A DNA stretch of 64,000 nucleotides, taken from the NCBI GenBank assembly GCA_942159475.1, contig OW804094.1, forward strand, positions 57,160,966 through 57,224,965, written 5' to 3'. The notes under the pieces are model-generated. The model was not told the DNA's origin. It worked only from the letters and a program-made list of their open reading frames with translations, and made no database searches. Below are positions 9,008 through 18,600 of the stretch, one piece after another; within the stretch, counting starts at the first letter, position 1; each line of letters begins with the position of its first letter. The stretch comes from Sthenelais limicola. Its lineage: Eukaryota > Annelida > Polychaeta > Phyllodocida > Sigalionidae. Both the position numbers and the translations under genes were made by a program.

Positions 9008-11845
9008 TTACAGAGCATTTTGTGCACCTAATATATAATATTTCAGCCTTACTTTAAAGCTAAGGGGATCATTCATCATACGTACATCCTGGGGTAATTC
9101 ATTCCAGAGCTTTGCTTTACAGGAGTATACACATTTTTGGTCTCTTACATTATTGGGGCGGATAACATCAAGGGTTGGTGCATTGGCCTGTCGTGTCGGT
9201 CTGGGCGGTATTATACCTTTATTCTTTACATAGACATCATTATGGGCTATTTTACATAAATTAAATCTTAATCTGCTTTCAATGTTCATGGTTTTCGCTG
9301 ACACCCAAAGCTCCCTATTACTCATTGTATAGTTCCTATCAATCGCGACTCTAAGTATATTATTCTGTATAGTCTGGAGCCTTTTCATTTGTTTTTGATT
9401 CAAAGGAGTTAGTGCGAATAAACTATAGTCAAATATGGATAATAACTTTGACTTAGCAATTGTAAGTGCAGCACCTGTAGTCAAATTGGGTCTCAATTTC
9501 CTAAATACAAATAGTTTGTTATAGAGCTGACTCACTAAGCTATTGAATTGCGGAATCATATTTATGTTTTGGTCAATCATAAGACCCAGGTATACGTATT
9601 TCTCTACCTGTTCTATTTCTGTGCCACCCATAAGTATTGAGATCTCATTATTCAGTATCTTTTTCTTGGGCCCAAGTATCATACATTTCGTTTTTTTAAC
9701 ATTTACCAATAACTTATTACATTTACTCCATTTATAGAACCTTTCTAGATCACTATTCATAATTCTTGTACATTCCTCGACACTATCTCCGCTATAGTAA
9801 AATACGGTATCATCAGCATATTGTATGAACCGGCTGTTTAAATTTAAATATTTAAGATCGTTCACATATATTAAATACAGTATAGGTCCTAGGACCGACC
9901 CTTGGGGTACGTCATAATCAATGGGTCTCCAATCGTAGACATATTCACCATTTATGACTCGTTGCATTCTGTCTGCAAGGTATGATCTGAACCAGCGACA
10001 GGCTAACTCGCTCATACCACATTCACGCAGTTTCATATTCAATATTGTGTGGTCTACAGAATTGAATGCCTTAGAGAAGTCTATGTAACAGGCCACAGTA
10101 ATCTTATTAGAATAGGTTGCTATATTTACATCAGTTAGGAATTCTATCAGTGCCTCCGTGGTGGAATGTCCACTTTGGAAGCCAAATTGTTTTGTACATA
10201 GGATATTATTTCTATACAGGTGCGACATTAGCTGCTCAACTACTATCTTTTCTGTAACCTTGCCAGCTACGTGGCAAAGTGAAATGGGCCTCGTGTCTGA
10301 GGGAGTAATGGGATTTTTGGTTTTAGGGATTAATTTCACGTTGGCATATTTCCATTCGTCCGGGAAGATTCCTAGTGCAAATGACTTCTTTATAATGTGT
10401 AGTAATTGCATTATTAGGATGTTAAATGCATCCTTATAGATCCTGGTGTTCACTTTAGTGCAACCAGAGTTCTTATTTATCCCGATGTCTTTTATAAGAT
10501 CAACCAGTGGGCCTCTATCGATATGGAATTCCTCCCAGACAAATGGGGTTAATTCTTCAATACCTGTACGATGTACCGAGTTAATTTTCTTCCCTACATC
10601 GCAATAAAATATATTTACACCATCTACCAAATTTAAACCAGTTTGATCCTTCCCATCTATTTGCAGGCTGTTAATGACAGGGGTATTTTTATTCTCTATG
10701 TCTTCTACTATCCTCCAAAATTTTTTAGAATCTTTACGATGTGTATACAATAAGTTCTTATAATATTCAGATTTGGCAAGTCTAATACGCCGATTGCATG
10801 TGTCCCTCATATTTCTAGCTCTCCTAACATCTAACATATCTTTCGATTTATTCGCTATCTTGTACAGGCGTTCCCTCTCGGTATGCAATTCTTTCAATTC
10901 GGCAGTGTACCACTCTGGTCTTACTGTGACATTTTTAAATACCTTGGTAGGGGCTACTTTATCTGCTGCTGTGATAATTTCCTTTCTCATATAGTTCCAA
11001 CAGATGTTTGGATCTTCAGAATCATACAATACATTCCAACTGGCCTTATTCATATTATTTTCTAGTCTTTCATAAGAGTAATTTCTGCAGTCTCTTCCTT
11101 CTAGAGTCCTCTTGACCTTTTTTACCACCACTTTTTTAAATATAGAGTAAATCGGGTTGTGGTCTGACAGCGAATATTGAATAATGCCTGATACAAAATC
11201 AGTTTTACCTCCTATTATAAATAAATCTAGAATCGAGTTCTTGTAAAGACCATACCTAGTAATATCTTTCGTTGCTATAGTAAGGTTCTTAGAGTCAACA
11301 TAGTTACGTAATGCCTTAGATCTATTGTCACTTACGTTGTTGTCAATATTAAAGTCACCACATATTACTAAATTACCGACAAGATTTGTACCATTGTTAA
11401 GGGATTTCCTGGCTGTTTCTAGATCGGTCAAGAAGCATGCAATGTTGCCTGCCGGAGGCCTGTATGCAACTAGGAGGTTATATGTTGGTGCTTTTTTACG
11501 TTTTATGACTACACTCATAATTTCACTATTAGCGTTAGATATCTGGTTTTCTGCAAAATATGTGTGGCTGTAATCATTCCTAATATAACAACACAGTCCT
11601 CCACCTCTACATCCAGTCGTTCTATCTAGACGGATTAAGTTATAGTCTTTGCAACTAATCATACTATCTCGAATCTCTGCTTTAAGCCAGCTCTCCGAGA
11701 AGCTAATGACATCCAGGTTGTTCGTCATAATTTCATTCTTAATTGTGTCTATCTTCGGTAACAATGACCTTATGTTGTAGTGAACCATTTTAACACCCTT
11801 AATCTTGTTTAAATCGTTCCATGATGTGATATTAGTATTAGACAT
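9008..11845 (-). CDS. LINE A ORF2: apurinic endonuclease-reverse transcriptase
   Basis: An uninterrupted 945-aa frame. Residues about 20-240 form an exonuclease-endonuclease-phosphatase domain: HYNIRSLLPK, FSESWL, RGGGLCCYIR, VAYRPPAG, ICGDFNID and SLSDHNPI carry the expected Asn, Glu, Asp and His active-site motifs. The RT spans about 470-770: RPISL, KQFGFQSGHSTTEAL, motif A CYIDFSKAFN with its catalytic Asp, motif B VPQGSVLGPILYLIYVNDL, motif C YADDTVF, and a KYVYLGLMID thumb. The C-terminus has LWNELPQDVR. These are CR1/L2/Jockey-like features. The enzyme nicks target DNA and primes reverse transcription in the nucleus. All catalytic motifs are present, so the ORF appears functional. The ATG overlaps the stop of the ORF upstream (TAATG). 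Confidence 0.93.
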   Translation of the reverse strand: MSNTNITSWNDLNKIKGVKMVHYNIRSLLPKIDTIKNEIMTNNLDVISFSESWLKAEIRDSMISCKDYNLIRLDRTTGCRGGGLCCYIRNDYSHTYFAENQISNANSEIMSVVIKRKKAPTYNLLVAYRPPAGNIACFLTDLETARKSLNNGTNLVGNLVICGDFNIDNNVSDNRSKALRNYVDSKNLTIATKDITRYGLYKNSILDLFIIGGKTDFVSGIIQYSLSDHNPIYSIFKKVVVKKVKRTLEGRDCRNYSYERLENNMNKASWNVLYDSEDPNICWNYMRKEIITAADKVAPTKVFKNVTVRPEWYTAELKELHTERERLYKIANKSKDMLDVRRARNMRDTCNRRIRLAKSEYYKNLLYTHRKDSKKFWRIVEDIENKNTPVINSLQIDGKDQTGLNLVDGVNIFYCDVGKKINSVHRTGIEELTPFVWEEFHIDRGPLVDLIKDIGINKNSGCTKVNTRIYKDAFNILIMQLLHIIKKSFALGIFPDEWKYANVKLIPKTKNPITPSDTRPISLCHVAGKVTEKIVVEQLMSHLYRNNILCTKQFGFQSGHSTTEALIEFLTDVNIATYSNKITVACYIDFSKAFNSVDHTILNMKLRECGMSELACRWFRSYLADRMQRVINGEYVYDWRPIDYDVPQGSVLGPILYLIYVNDLKYLNLNSRFIQYADDTVFYYSGDSVEECTRIMNSDLERFYKWSKCNKLLVNVKKTKCMILGPKKKILNNEISILMGGTEIEQVEKYVYLGLMIDQNINMIPQFNSLVSQLYNKLFVFRKLRPNLTTGAALTIAKSKLLSIFDYSLFALTPLNQKQMKRLQTIQNNILRVAIDRNYTMSNRELWVSAKTMNIESRLRFNLCKIAHNDVYVKNKGIIPPRPTRQANAPTLDVIRPNNVRDQKCVYSCKAKLWNELPQDVRMMNDPLSFKVRLKYYILGAQNAL

Positions 11846-12723
11846 TATACACAGTGGACAGTGTTCGTTATAGGAATTCTATACAGATAGTGGTAAATAT
11901 TACAACCTAGTATGGACACAAGTTCTACAAAAGACAGTCTGCCTAGTATATAAATATGACATACACCTGGGGGCTCGTTGGGATAGAGGTGGGCCCATGT
12001 GCATAAGATACCTTCCCTTTTCGCATGGCGAGCTGGGAATAATATATTAGTGGACATATGCACCATGCGCAACATATCAATAATTAAGACAATAACGTCG
12101 GGTAAGACACATGTACTTACTATTCTATCGTCATGAGAGCAGTAAATCCTAATATTATCAAGCTGGGAGTACCGGTATAACCTCAGACACGACTTGCGGT
12201 TGACATCACCTCTGCACGAATGCCTGCTATAGCAGGCGTTACCGTACACAGGGACAATGCCAGAATTAGAAAATGCACAACACTCAGTGTTATATAATTC
12301 TAGACTAGGTGCCCTTTTCGCATGGCGAGCCGGGCGCATACCAGATATATATAGCTGTAGAGTACATTTACACTTTATACGGATCAGCTGATTTATTGGG
12401 TAAAGGCCGTTATAATAATTAACCGAGGAACAGGACAGACGTTTGATTGCCATACTATTATTAATCACACCAGAGAAAGATATGCAGAACAGAATAATAT
12501 AAATATCCATTTTCATTTGAAATTTAGTGTGTTCATTATCCCATATAGCATGGTGCGCCGGGTTGGGAAGTTCGTGTGAATCTTTAAATGATAGCCAGTT
12601 TTGTGATATGCATATAACTAGATTATAAGTGTCAAAGCATAGATCTATTTCCAATATGATAACATCCCCTTTTCGCATGGCGAGCTGGGGACTAGAGTCA
12701 AGTAGCATTGAATCTTGGATCAT
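11845..12723 (-). CDS. LINE A interstitial ORF, unknown, coding status doubtful
   Basis: An open 292-codon frame lies between the SGNH ORF and ORF2. Its start overlaps the end of the SGNH ORF by 26 bases and its stop overlaps the ORF2 ATG (TAATG). The composition is odd (Ile-, Cys- and Tyr-rich) and I recognise no domain. It contains three copies of a 23-bp DNA motif. Two are read as PARHAKR but the third is read in another frame as QLAMRKG, so the conservation is at nucleotide level. The region may be a structured translational bridge rather than a protein, though an 879-base open frame by chance would be unusual. Confidence 0.35.
   Translation of the reverse strand: MIQDSMLLDSSPQLAMRKGDVIILEIDLCFDTYNLVICISQNWLSFKDSHELPNPAHHAIWDNEHTKFQMKMDIYIILFCISFSGVINNSMAIKRLSCSSVNYYNGLYPINQLIRIKCKCTLQLYISGMRPARHAKRAPSLELYNTECCAFSNSGIVPVYGNACYSRHSCRGDVNRKSCLRLYRYSQLDNIRIYCSHDDRIVSTCVLPDVIVLIIDMLRMVHMSTNILFPARHAKREGILCTWAHLYPNEPPGVCHIYILGRLSFVELVSILGCNIYHYLYRIPITNTVHCV
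12015..12689. repeat. 23-bp motif repeated three times
   Basis: CCCTTTTCGCATGGCGAG followed by CYGGG occurs at 12015-12037, 12312-12334 and 12667-12689. A weaker relative lies near 12547 (gcatggtgcgccgggttggg). Spacings are 297 and 355 bases. Confidence 0.85.
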
Positions 12724-13327
12724 TATGAAATAGAACGACTTGTTTGGCCCATTGTTGTAGCACTATATTATCCAGGTGTACACCATCCGTCAACCTCTGA
12801 TAGTGGTGTATATACGCCCCCTTGCTCCTGGCATGTACCTTGTGAATTAGATTTAGGTGTCTGACATGCCTGTTATGGTTCAGCTCTATAATTCTTTTAT
12901 TGATACGAATGACTGAGTTATCAACTATATTCTGATATATGGAGGTGCCCTCCAAGTGATTAGCAGTGTTTAAATTAGCACCGATCAAACTGCCCAGGCC
13001 TATATAACAGGAACTGGGCAGGGTTTCCAATTTAAGTAGACACATTTCATACAGCTCTACCATGTAATTGGTGAGCTCTTCTTCATCATAGATCGATAAA
13101 CTGATCTCCCTCGTCTCCCGATCTTTGGAGCACATATCACAGATGCCCCCAATGAGCATAATCCTATTTGGTCTGTGAACTCGGTATAGTTCAATGCACT
13201 TGTCAGTCAGATAGCTAAGCCTGCCTCCACTATAAGGGATGCAAGTTATGTCTTCGCTCATTGGAAGGTACGAGTTCAGTTCTTTTCCCCTGGAGTCAGT
13301 AATTATAAGTGACTTGTTGCTAGACAT
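12698..13327 (-). CDS. LINE A SGNH/GDSL-like hydrolase ORF
   Basis: A 209-aa frame starts at the ATG at 13327, which overlaps the upstream ORF1 stop (ATGTCTAG), favouring this start over the in-frame one 14 codons earlier. It begins SLIITDSRGKELNSYL, a block-I like TDS, then has MLIGGICDMC as the Gly/Asn-type block III, and ends with DGVHLD, the D-x-x-H block of SGNH hydrolases. CR1-group LINEs are known to carry an esterase domain inside ORF1. Here it is a separate ORF. The substrate is unknown; lipid or carbohydrate ester hydrolysis, or only RNA/membrane binding, are possible. No internal stop is seen. Confidence 0.65.
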   Translation of the reverse strand: MSSNKSLIITDSRGKELNSYLPMSEDITCIPYSGGRLSYLTDKCIELYRVHRPNRIMLIGGICDMCSKDRETREISLSIYDEEELTNYMVELYEMCLLKLETLPSSCYIGLGSLIGANLNTANHLEGTSIYQNIVDNSVIRINKRIIELNHNRHVRHLNLIHKVHARSKGAYIHHYQRLTDGVHLDNIVLQQWAKQVVLFHNDPRFNAT

Positions 13328-15180
13328 TGCCCAGGCCAAGATAATACGCACTGCTGCTTTCCCTTTCACTGGGGTTGGAGAATGTCGGGGCGTAAGGGGA
13401 TGGACGATTATTGTATTCGTAGAGAATCCTTTGCATTTCCACAGGGTCAGGTGTGTGACGGTGGAAACAGACAGGGCTGTTAACTCTTTTGCTATCCCTT
13501 AACCCTTCCTCACTGGAGAGGGTGTGCCCTCTTTTTTCTTGTTGCGTCTGACGGGAGCGGTTTGCTCCTTTACCTTTACCTTTGCCTCTATTACCTCTAT
13601 TAGCACCCCTTCCTCCACCTCTAGATAAATTCTGGCGCACGTTTGGATTAGCTGCGGGACTTGAGGCCGCATTGTCTATCCTAGTAACAGGGGGGGTGGT
13701 CGGGCGTTCAGTCCATCATGGTCCATTTCAGCCATGTTCTCGGTGTGCTCATTCATTGGAAGGGCTTGGTTGTTCCTTTCCTCGGCATTCTCAGTTTGCT
13801 CAAGTGGTGGTAATTCTTCTTGATCCTCATCATCCTCTTCATTATCAATCACCTTCTGACGGGGGGATTTGCTAGAAGCTGGATTCCACTGTGCGCCCTG
13901 GGCATTGGCTGTAGTTATATCCTTACGCTGGTAACCTATATCAGAGGTTAGAAACTCTCTGTAGTCCTCGAGAATAGCGCCAATGGCGTTATTCCCTTGG
14001 TGTGTTCCTTCAGTTATGAGCTTAGATGCTAACGAAGCCCCACAGGCCCAGTAGCCGTCACCCGTCGCCTCATACAGATGCATGTCCCCAGTGTTCAGTA
14101 GGATTCTTTTGAGACTAGGGTTTTACTCAAATTTTGACTCAATTAAAACCCGCATAACTTTAAGTTTGTCTTTATCCCAGGCGGGGTTTGACTTGGCTGA
14201 GTGCGAGAGGCCCTTGGCCGCTTTAGCGTCCCTACTATCATATACGGCTTTTGCAACGTCTGGTCTTCCTAGCGTGTTGGCCCTCGCAAACTGATAGGCT
14301 TGCTCAACCGATTGAAAGAGGATACCTTCTATCAACAATTCACAGGGAAAAAAATTGGATAGAGCACTGAACTCCGATTGAAAATAGATTTTTCCATCTA
14401 GTTGCTTTGTCTTGGCATCGGACAGTCTATAGCCAGGGGGAAGATGTTCGAGCTGATTGTATCTGTAGTTGATACCTTCAATCTTAATCTGGTCCTTATT
14501 CAATTCAATTCAATTCAAGGATTCTTTATTGCAGAAAGGTGTTGGTTACAATAAGGTAGACCAGCATTCTAAGTAGACAAAAGCCTAGATAGGTCTTCCG
14601 CCGGTTGCCTGAGAACTTGCTTGAACTTACAGATATTACGGTTATTATGAATGCCTCCTACCTCCTTATCCCCCTTAGATTTTATGTGTCTACTAACAGT
14701 AGTCAACATATCCTTTCTCTCAGCGATCGTGGTGGGGATATCTGCAAACCCTGTGGTAATCTTCTGAGTCTTTTAGCGATCTCCTCTTACTATATGCATA
14801 GTTCCTCCTGTCTTCGGACCTGAATTCTACTCGGATTTTTTGGCAGCCAAATTGGAAGGAGTTTATACGTTTGGCAGTTACAATATCATTGGCGGTGAAT
14901 CTTGATCCAGTTCCTTCAGTAACGCAAGCACAATGCCGGCAGTATTTTCCCTAGGGGTTTGCTGTACACCAGTGATAATCAGATAGATTCTTCTACGGTC
15001 GATTTCCCCCTCCAGAACCATATTCTCAACTTTATGCACATGATTTGACAACTCACGGTATTGCCTGCCCATCCTGGTCATTTCTTCTAGCGCCGAAGCT
15101 CTGGAATTGTACATTCCTCGTCTTCTTTTAATGCATAGTCAGCCTTCCGTTTTATCTCGTTGAATCCAAAAGGTCTTACA
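13320..15180 (-). pseudogene. LINE A ORF1: coiled-coil/RRM/NADAR/RG-rich, broken
   Basis: Pieces on the minus strand: 15114-14878 gives a coiled-coil segment and RRRIYLIITGVQ, the start of an L1/CR1-type RRM. The RRM continues in a shifted frame (INSFQFGCQKIRVEFRSEDR). From 14503 a NADAR (YbiA-like) domain reads FQSEFSALSNFFPCELL, SVEQAYQFARA, then after an in-frame TAA at 14123-14125 HLYEATGDGYWACGASLA and GNNAIGAILEDYREFL. An acidic linker follows, then a frameshift in a C7 tract (about 13685), then an RG-rich tail (RGGGRGANRGNRGKGKGKG) and the stop at 13320-13322. A LINE 3' end has inserted at 14505-14610. NADAR enzymes are known to act on ADP-ribose attached to guanine bases or on related nucleotides. 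Activity here is inference, and this copy is dead. Confidence 0.75.
14505..14610 (-). mobile_element. LINE 3'-end fragment with (GAATT) tail
   Basis: Starts attcaattcaattcaattc, then aaggattctttattgcagaa and aggtcttccgccgg. It matches the start of 16203-16340 (cttttattcatcaagggttt, agatcttccggccg). It interrupts ORF1 of LINE A between the RRM and the NADAR domain. Confidence 0.6.
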
Positions 15181-15238
15181 TTTTCCAAGTGACGGGGGAG
15201 TTTCTCACGATAAATACTAGGCACTGGGTGTTTAAAAA

Positions 15239-15480
15239 TTACATCCACGTAAAGTACAGCCCCAACCTCATTTTACATCATCTTATGTCCTCGGTTATTT
15301 TATGTCCTCGCATGCTTGTCAGTCAAAGCTGTCTGAACTTTTTAAATTACTTCCCACGTACAGTACAGCCCCAACCTCATTTTACATCATCTTATGTCCT
15401 CGGTTATTCCTCACTCAAACATGTGCTTGCTTTCTAAATTACTTTACAAGTAAATTACAGCCCCCAACTCAAGTAACATA
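15239..15480. repeat. about 100-bp tandem repeat, right part of element A
   Basis: Three partial copies begin near 15239, 15345 and 15438. They share acgtaaagtacagccccaac and cattttacatcatcttatgt. This is element A sequence beyond LINE A. Confidence 0.75.
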
Positions 15481-15625
15481 ATTCAATTTGAGCGTCCCAA
15501 GCAAACGCACAGCTGCCACAGAACGAGACAGAGCGTGTATAAGGATTGCATTGGCCCAGACCGCGCCCAGGCACGTCAAACAACGCTGCCACCTGCCGCT
15601 CAAAGTCAGCATCTAATGCGGAGAA

Positions 15626-15679
15626 CTACCAAGCCTCAGTTCACACGCCTCTCGTCAGGTGGCAACACAGTCACGCGCT
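15626..15679 (+). repeat. subterminal direct repeat of element A, right copy
   Basis: Same orientation as 2792-2845 (ctaccaagcctcagttcaca...gtcacgcgct). It lies about 300 bases from the right terminus. Confidence 0.75.
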
Positions 15680-15965
15680 CATAGAGAACACAACAGTGCC
15701 AGTCCTCGTCATGTACACTAACCAGCGAAAACAGTAGCCTTAACAATTGTCGCGGGCACTGAAAATCGTTCATTTTACTACATTTGGCCGCTTCACATTA
15801 CATCAAAGTCGCGCGTACACCCCAACTATCTGTTCTGCGAGTGCCCTCGCCACCCAGGCACCAGCAACCGGATGCTGTCACTCCCATAGAGTACCCTATA
15901 CAGCCACGGCAGCCGCTGGTTTCCGGCTTAGACGTCCGTCTAAGGCTGTCCATACGTCCCCGCCA

Positions 15966-15986
15966 GCCCAACAAATGGCCACTAAA
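15966..15986. repeat. right inverted repeat of element A
   Basis: GCCCAACAAATGGCC then ACTAAA is the inverse of 2664-2684 with about three mismatches. The 56-bp array resumes immediately after it. Confidence 0.75.
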
Positions 15987-16050
15987 TTACAGTAGATCCG
16001 TGTAAAAATTTACTCCGAATCCATGTAAAACTCGACTCGAAATTACGAAA
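15987..16050. repeat. 56-bp tandem array, right part
   Basis: tagatccgtgtaaaaattta, ctccgaatccatgtaaaact and cgactcgaaattac match the units at 2401-2531. Together they fix the insertion point of element A. Confidence 0.8.
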
Positions 16051-16202
16051 TTACTCCCCTATCTCGTCCCATATTTATATGCTATTCTAGATATAATAGT
16101 ATGTTACACCACGTTGTAGAATACTTATTTAACTTAATAATTCTTTAATTAAATATAGTAGAGGGAGAGAGGCTCGCTGTATATCGGGTAGGCTGGCTTG
16201 AT

Positions 16203-16500
16203 AAAATGATAGAATAGAATAGAACAATCTTTTATTCATCAAGGGTTTACAATTATTGTGACGAATATGTCGACAGGCCTCTGGGTACCATTAAGGATTT
16301 ATACCCAGATCTTCCGGCCGTTCCCTTGACATTTATGGCATAAACTAATACAAAGTACATTATAAGGTTGAGTAGTAATTGACAATATAAGGTGTAAAAC
16401 ATATCAATCCACTACAGGATTAAATCGTGGCAAGTAAGTGACATGTAAACTTCGACCTAAGTAAACAATAGTTTTGCCTATAATAATAGGACTTGAAGTT
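16203..16500 (-). mobile_element. LINE 3'-end fragment with (ATTCT) tail
   Basis: The tail read on plus is gatagaatagaatagaacaa, followed by ttttattcatcaagggttta. It is homologous to 14505-14610. The inner boundary is approximate. Confidence 0.55.
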
Positions 16501-17468
16501 GTTGTTATTCTGCTATAACGATTTCTTTTCCTCCCTGAAGAGATCAAGGGGTTTCTTTTACTGGTTATTTTCCTCTTTATGTGTGTTTTTTATTGCTTCT
16601 CTGAAGTGTGGTAATAGAGAAAGCGTAATAAACTTGATCTTGTTTTATTAAATATCTCTAGCTTTCAGGCGACTTGCCCTTCTTCAGGAATGAGTTTTAT
16701 TTAAATATGCTGAATATAGGTTTTACTATATTTCCATACATGTTCTTTGTGTATAATATTAAAGTAATATAACAGATTTGCCTGTTCTTTATTTAACTTT
16801 GGGTTAATTCTTACTGTGGAAATTATATAGAGGAGTTTATGTTTTCAGGAAAAAAAATTAATAATATTCTAATATTTTTCTACGACCGCGCCCAATGTTT
16901 TTTGTTTTTTTGTTTAATGTTTAAATGACCCTTTATATTTCCACTATTTTTAATCTCGAACAAAGGGATGTATTCCATGTACAGTAGCATGTTTCTCCAA
17001 CTCTATTAAATGATAACTATAAAAACTATATTAAATGATATGGATATGATCAAAGAACAACAATATAAGAAAAATTTCACAAATAAATCCAGTTTCGTCA
17101 CAGAATTACAAGAGCCTGTATAATGTTAAAATATAAGAGTTATAGCAGATATGAAAAAGAATAACATTGATAAAGTATGCATATTTCCACAGTGAGAATT
17201 ATCGGTATATTTAATTTATCTAAAATTATTCTTTCATTTATTAATATTATTCTGACCACTCCATCTTTTTCGTTTAAGTAACCTATGTCCCTGATCCATT
17301 ATATTTATTGATTATCTATTTCGATTCAGAAACTGTCAGCATCATGTAGAATTTTAAATTATCCAGATCCATAGAGATCTCGCAAGACTGTGGCCATTTT
17401 GCTAACCCTATGTCAATTTTTTAGAATTATATATATATATAGAGGAGAGTATATATTTTCATCCTTAA
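16500..17468. other. no gene seen
   Basis: Very AT-rich sequence with only short chance frames. Confidence 0.5.
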
Positions 17469-17643
17469 TCGTACAAGTGGATACCAGTGACCGACAATGG
17501 GTCACCCCTTGTCAGTCACCAAAAAGCCACATTTGTCGTAAAAATAAATACCAACGGACAGCAACCACCGATAGCAGCCAGTGGCCAGTTGGCCAGTGGC
17601 TGTGGCCAGTTTGTTGGTGGTCATTTTGTCGTACAAGTGGATA
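17469..17643. mobile_element. small insertion with 15-bp target duplication
   Basis: TCGTACAAGTGGATA flanks a 145-bp insert (17484-17628) at 17469-17483 and 17629-17643. The insert has repeated gtggccag/ggccagtggc words near its right side and no ORF. It is SINE-sized; its class is unknown. Confidence 0.5.
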
Positions 17644-17654
17644 AGCCACTTTAT

Positions 17655-18600
17655 TACTAACTCACACTGGTTCTAGTTTATCTAATTCTAGTGCTACAAT
17701 AGAGGACTGATGCTAACACAATGTTAATACAATGCTTATACAATACGATACAATGGGTGATGAGTTGGTCACTCATTTGGGTCTTATGGGCTATGTGTTT
17801 TGTTTTTGGAATGTTGTTGGAATGTTGTGATTTGCATGTTGGGTAGGTCAGCTAGAAGATTCAGCATCGCCTTTGCTTGGTCTGTGTGTTTCATTGATGG
17901 TATGTGGTCTGGGTGTTGTGTTTTGTGCATTTTGTAGGTCAGCTAGAAGGTTCAGCTTGACCTGTCTTATGTTTTGTGCATTTAGTAGGTCAGCTAAAAG
18001 ATTCAGCATGACCTTTCTCCAGTTGTTGTGTCTGTTGTTGTGTTTTAGGGTGTTCTTGAACTGTTCAAAGGTTGGGGTGCTTTTTTGGTTTGGAGGCAGA
18101 TTGTTCCAGGTTGGCTCCTAGGCTCTGTTTTCAGTTTTCAGTAGAGGTACCGTAGTGTTAGGTTGTAGGTGTGTTGTGACCTTGTGGCTTTAGTGTGTGG
18201 TGTGGGTTGTGTGGTTTGTTCTCATGATCTTTTGTACATGAGGCCAAGTATATAGGTGCCTTTCTCTTCTATTTGTTAGTGCCAGTGTGGTGACTTCATC
18301 TGAGATTAAGTTGTGTTTGTTTGTATGATTGATAATTCTGACAGCCCCAAATTGAATCAATTCTAATTTGTTGATGTTGTTTTGTGTGGCAAAGTTGTAT
18401 ATTGCAGAGTTGTAGGCTAGTCTAAGATTGGCAGTATCATTGTCTTTATATTTTGAGTGCAGTGTGCTTTGAGAGCCTACCTGATGTGAGCTAGCATGTA
18501 TAATTTGTGGTTTGTTGATTGTATAGTGGCATCGTTTTAGCATTTTTTTTGTGCATTTAGTTGTTGATCAAGTGTGGTGCCTAGGTATTTGATACTGTCA
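17655..18600 (-). mobile_element. LINE 3' part (RT C-terminus and repeats)
   Basis: Minus-strand frame 18543-18190 encodes LAYNSAIYNFATQNNINKLE then LIQFGAVRIINHTNK and ALTNRRERHLYTWPHVQKI, the region after the LINE RT thumb. Downstream sequence repeats a word giving LLADL (gctgaaccttctagctgacc type) and ends near cagtgtgag. A related plus-strand copy lies at 47759-48545. Confidence 0.7.

Larger units (their letters stand above)
8386..15195 (-). mobile_element. LINE A: non-LTR retrotransposon with NADAR ORF1
   Basis: On the minus strand the order is broken ORF1 (coiled coil, RRM, NADAR, Arg/Gly tail), SGNH ORF, ORF of unknown role, endonuclease-RT ORF2, then a 620-base 3' UTR ending TGAATAAA and an A tail (poly-T from 8386). 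Successive ORFs overlap or touch (ATGTCTAG and TAATG junctions), implying coupled translation of a polycistronic RNA. The 5' boundary near 15195 is approximate and I see no clear target duplication there. It lies inside element A. Confidence 0.8.
2532..15986 (+). mobile_element. element A: Crypton-like tyrosine-recombinase transposon
   Basis: The ends are defined by three observations. (1) A 56-bp tandem array stops at about 2531 and resumes mid-unit at about 15987. (2) Inverted repeats lie at 2664-2684 and 15966-15986 (about 18 of 21 positions identical). (3) A 122-bp hairpin precedes the left inverted repeat. The element encodes a five-exon tyrosine recombinase (2911-7319). A 54-bp direct repeat is present near both ends (2792-2845 and 15626-15679). 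Two LINEs are nested inside (7616-8385 and 8386 to about 15195), so the original element was about 5.9 kb. Cryptons are described as lacking long TIRs, so this arrangement is unusual. Confidence 0.7.

Noticed and set aside
9823..9840. Asn in SKAFN of both LINE RTs as loss of a catalytic residue
   Set aside because: The catalytic Asp of motif A is the one before SKAF (IDFSKAF, FDLSKAF), and it is present; the Asn is a clade feature.
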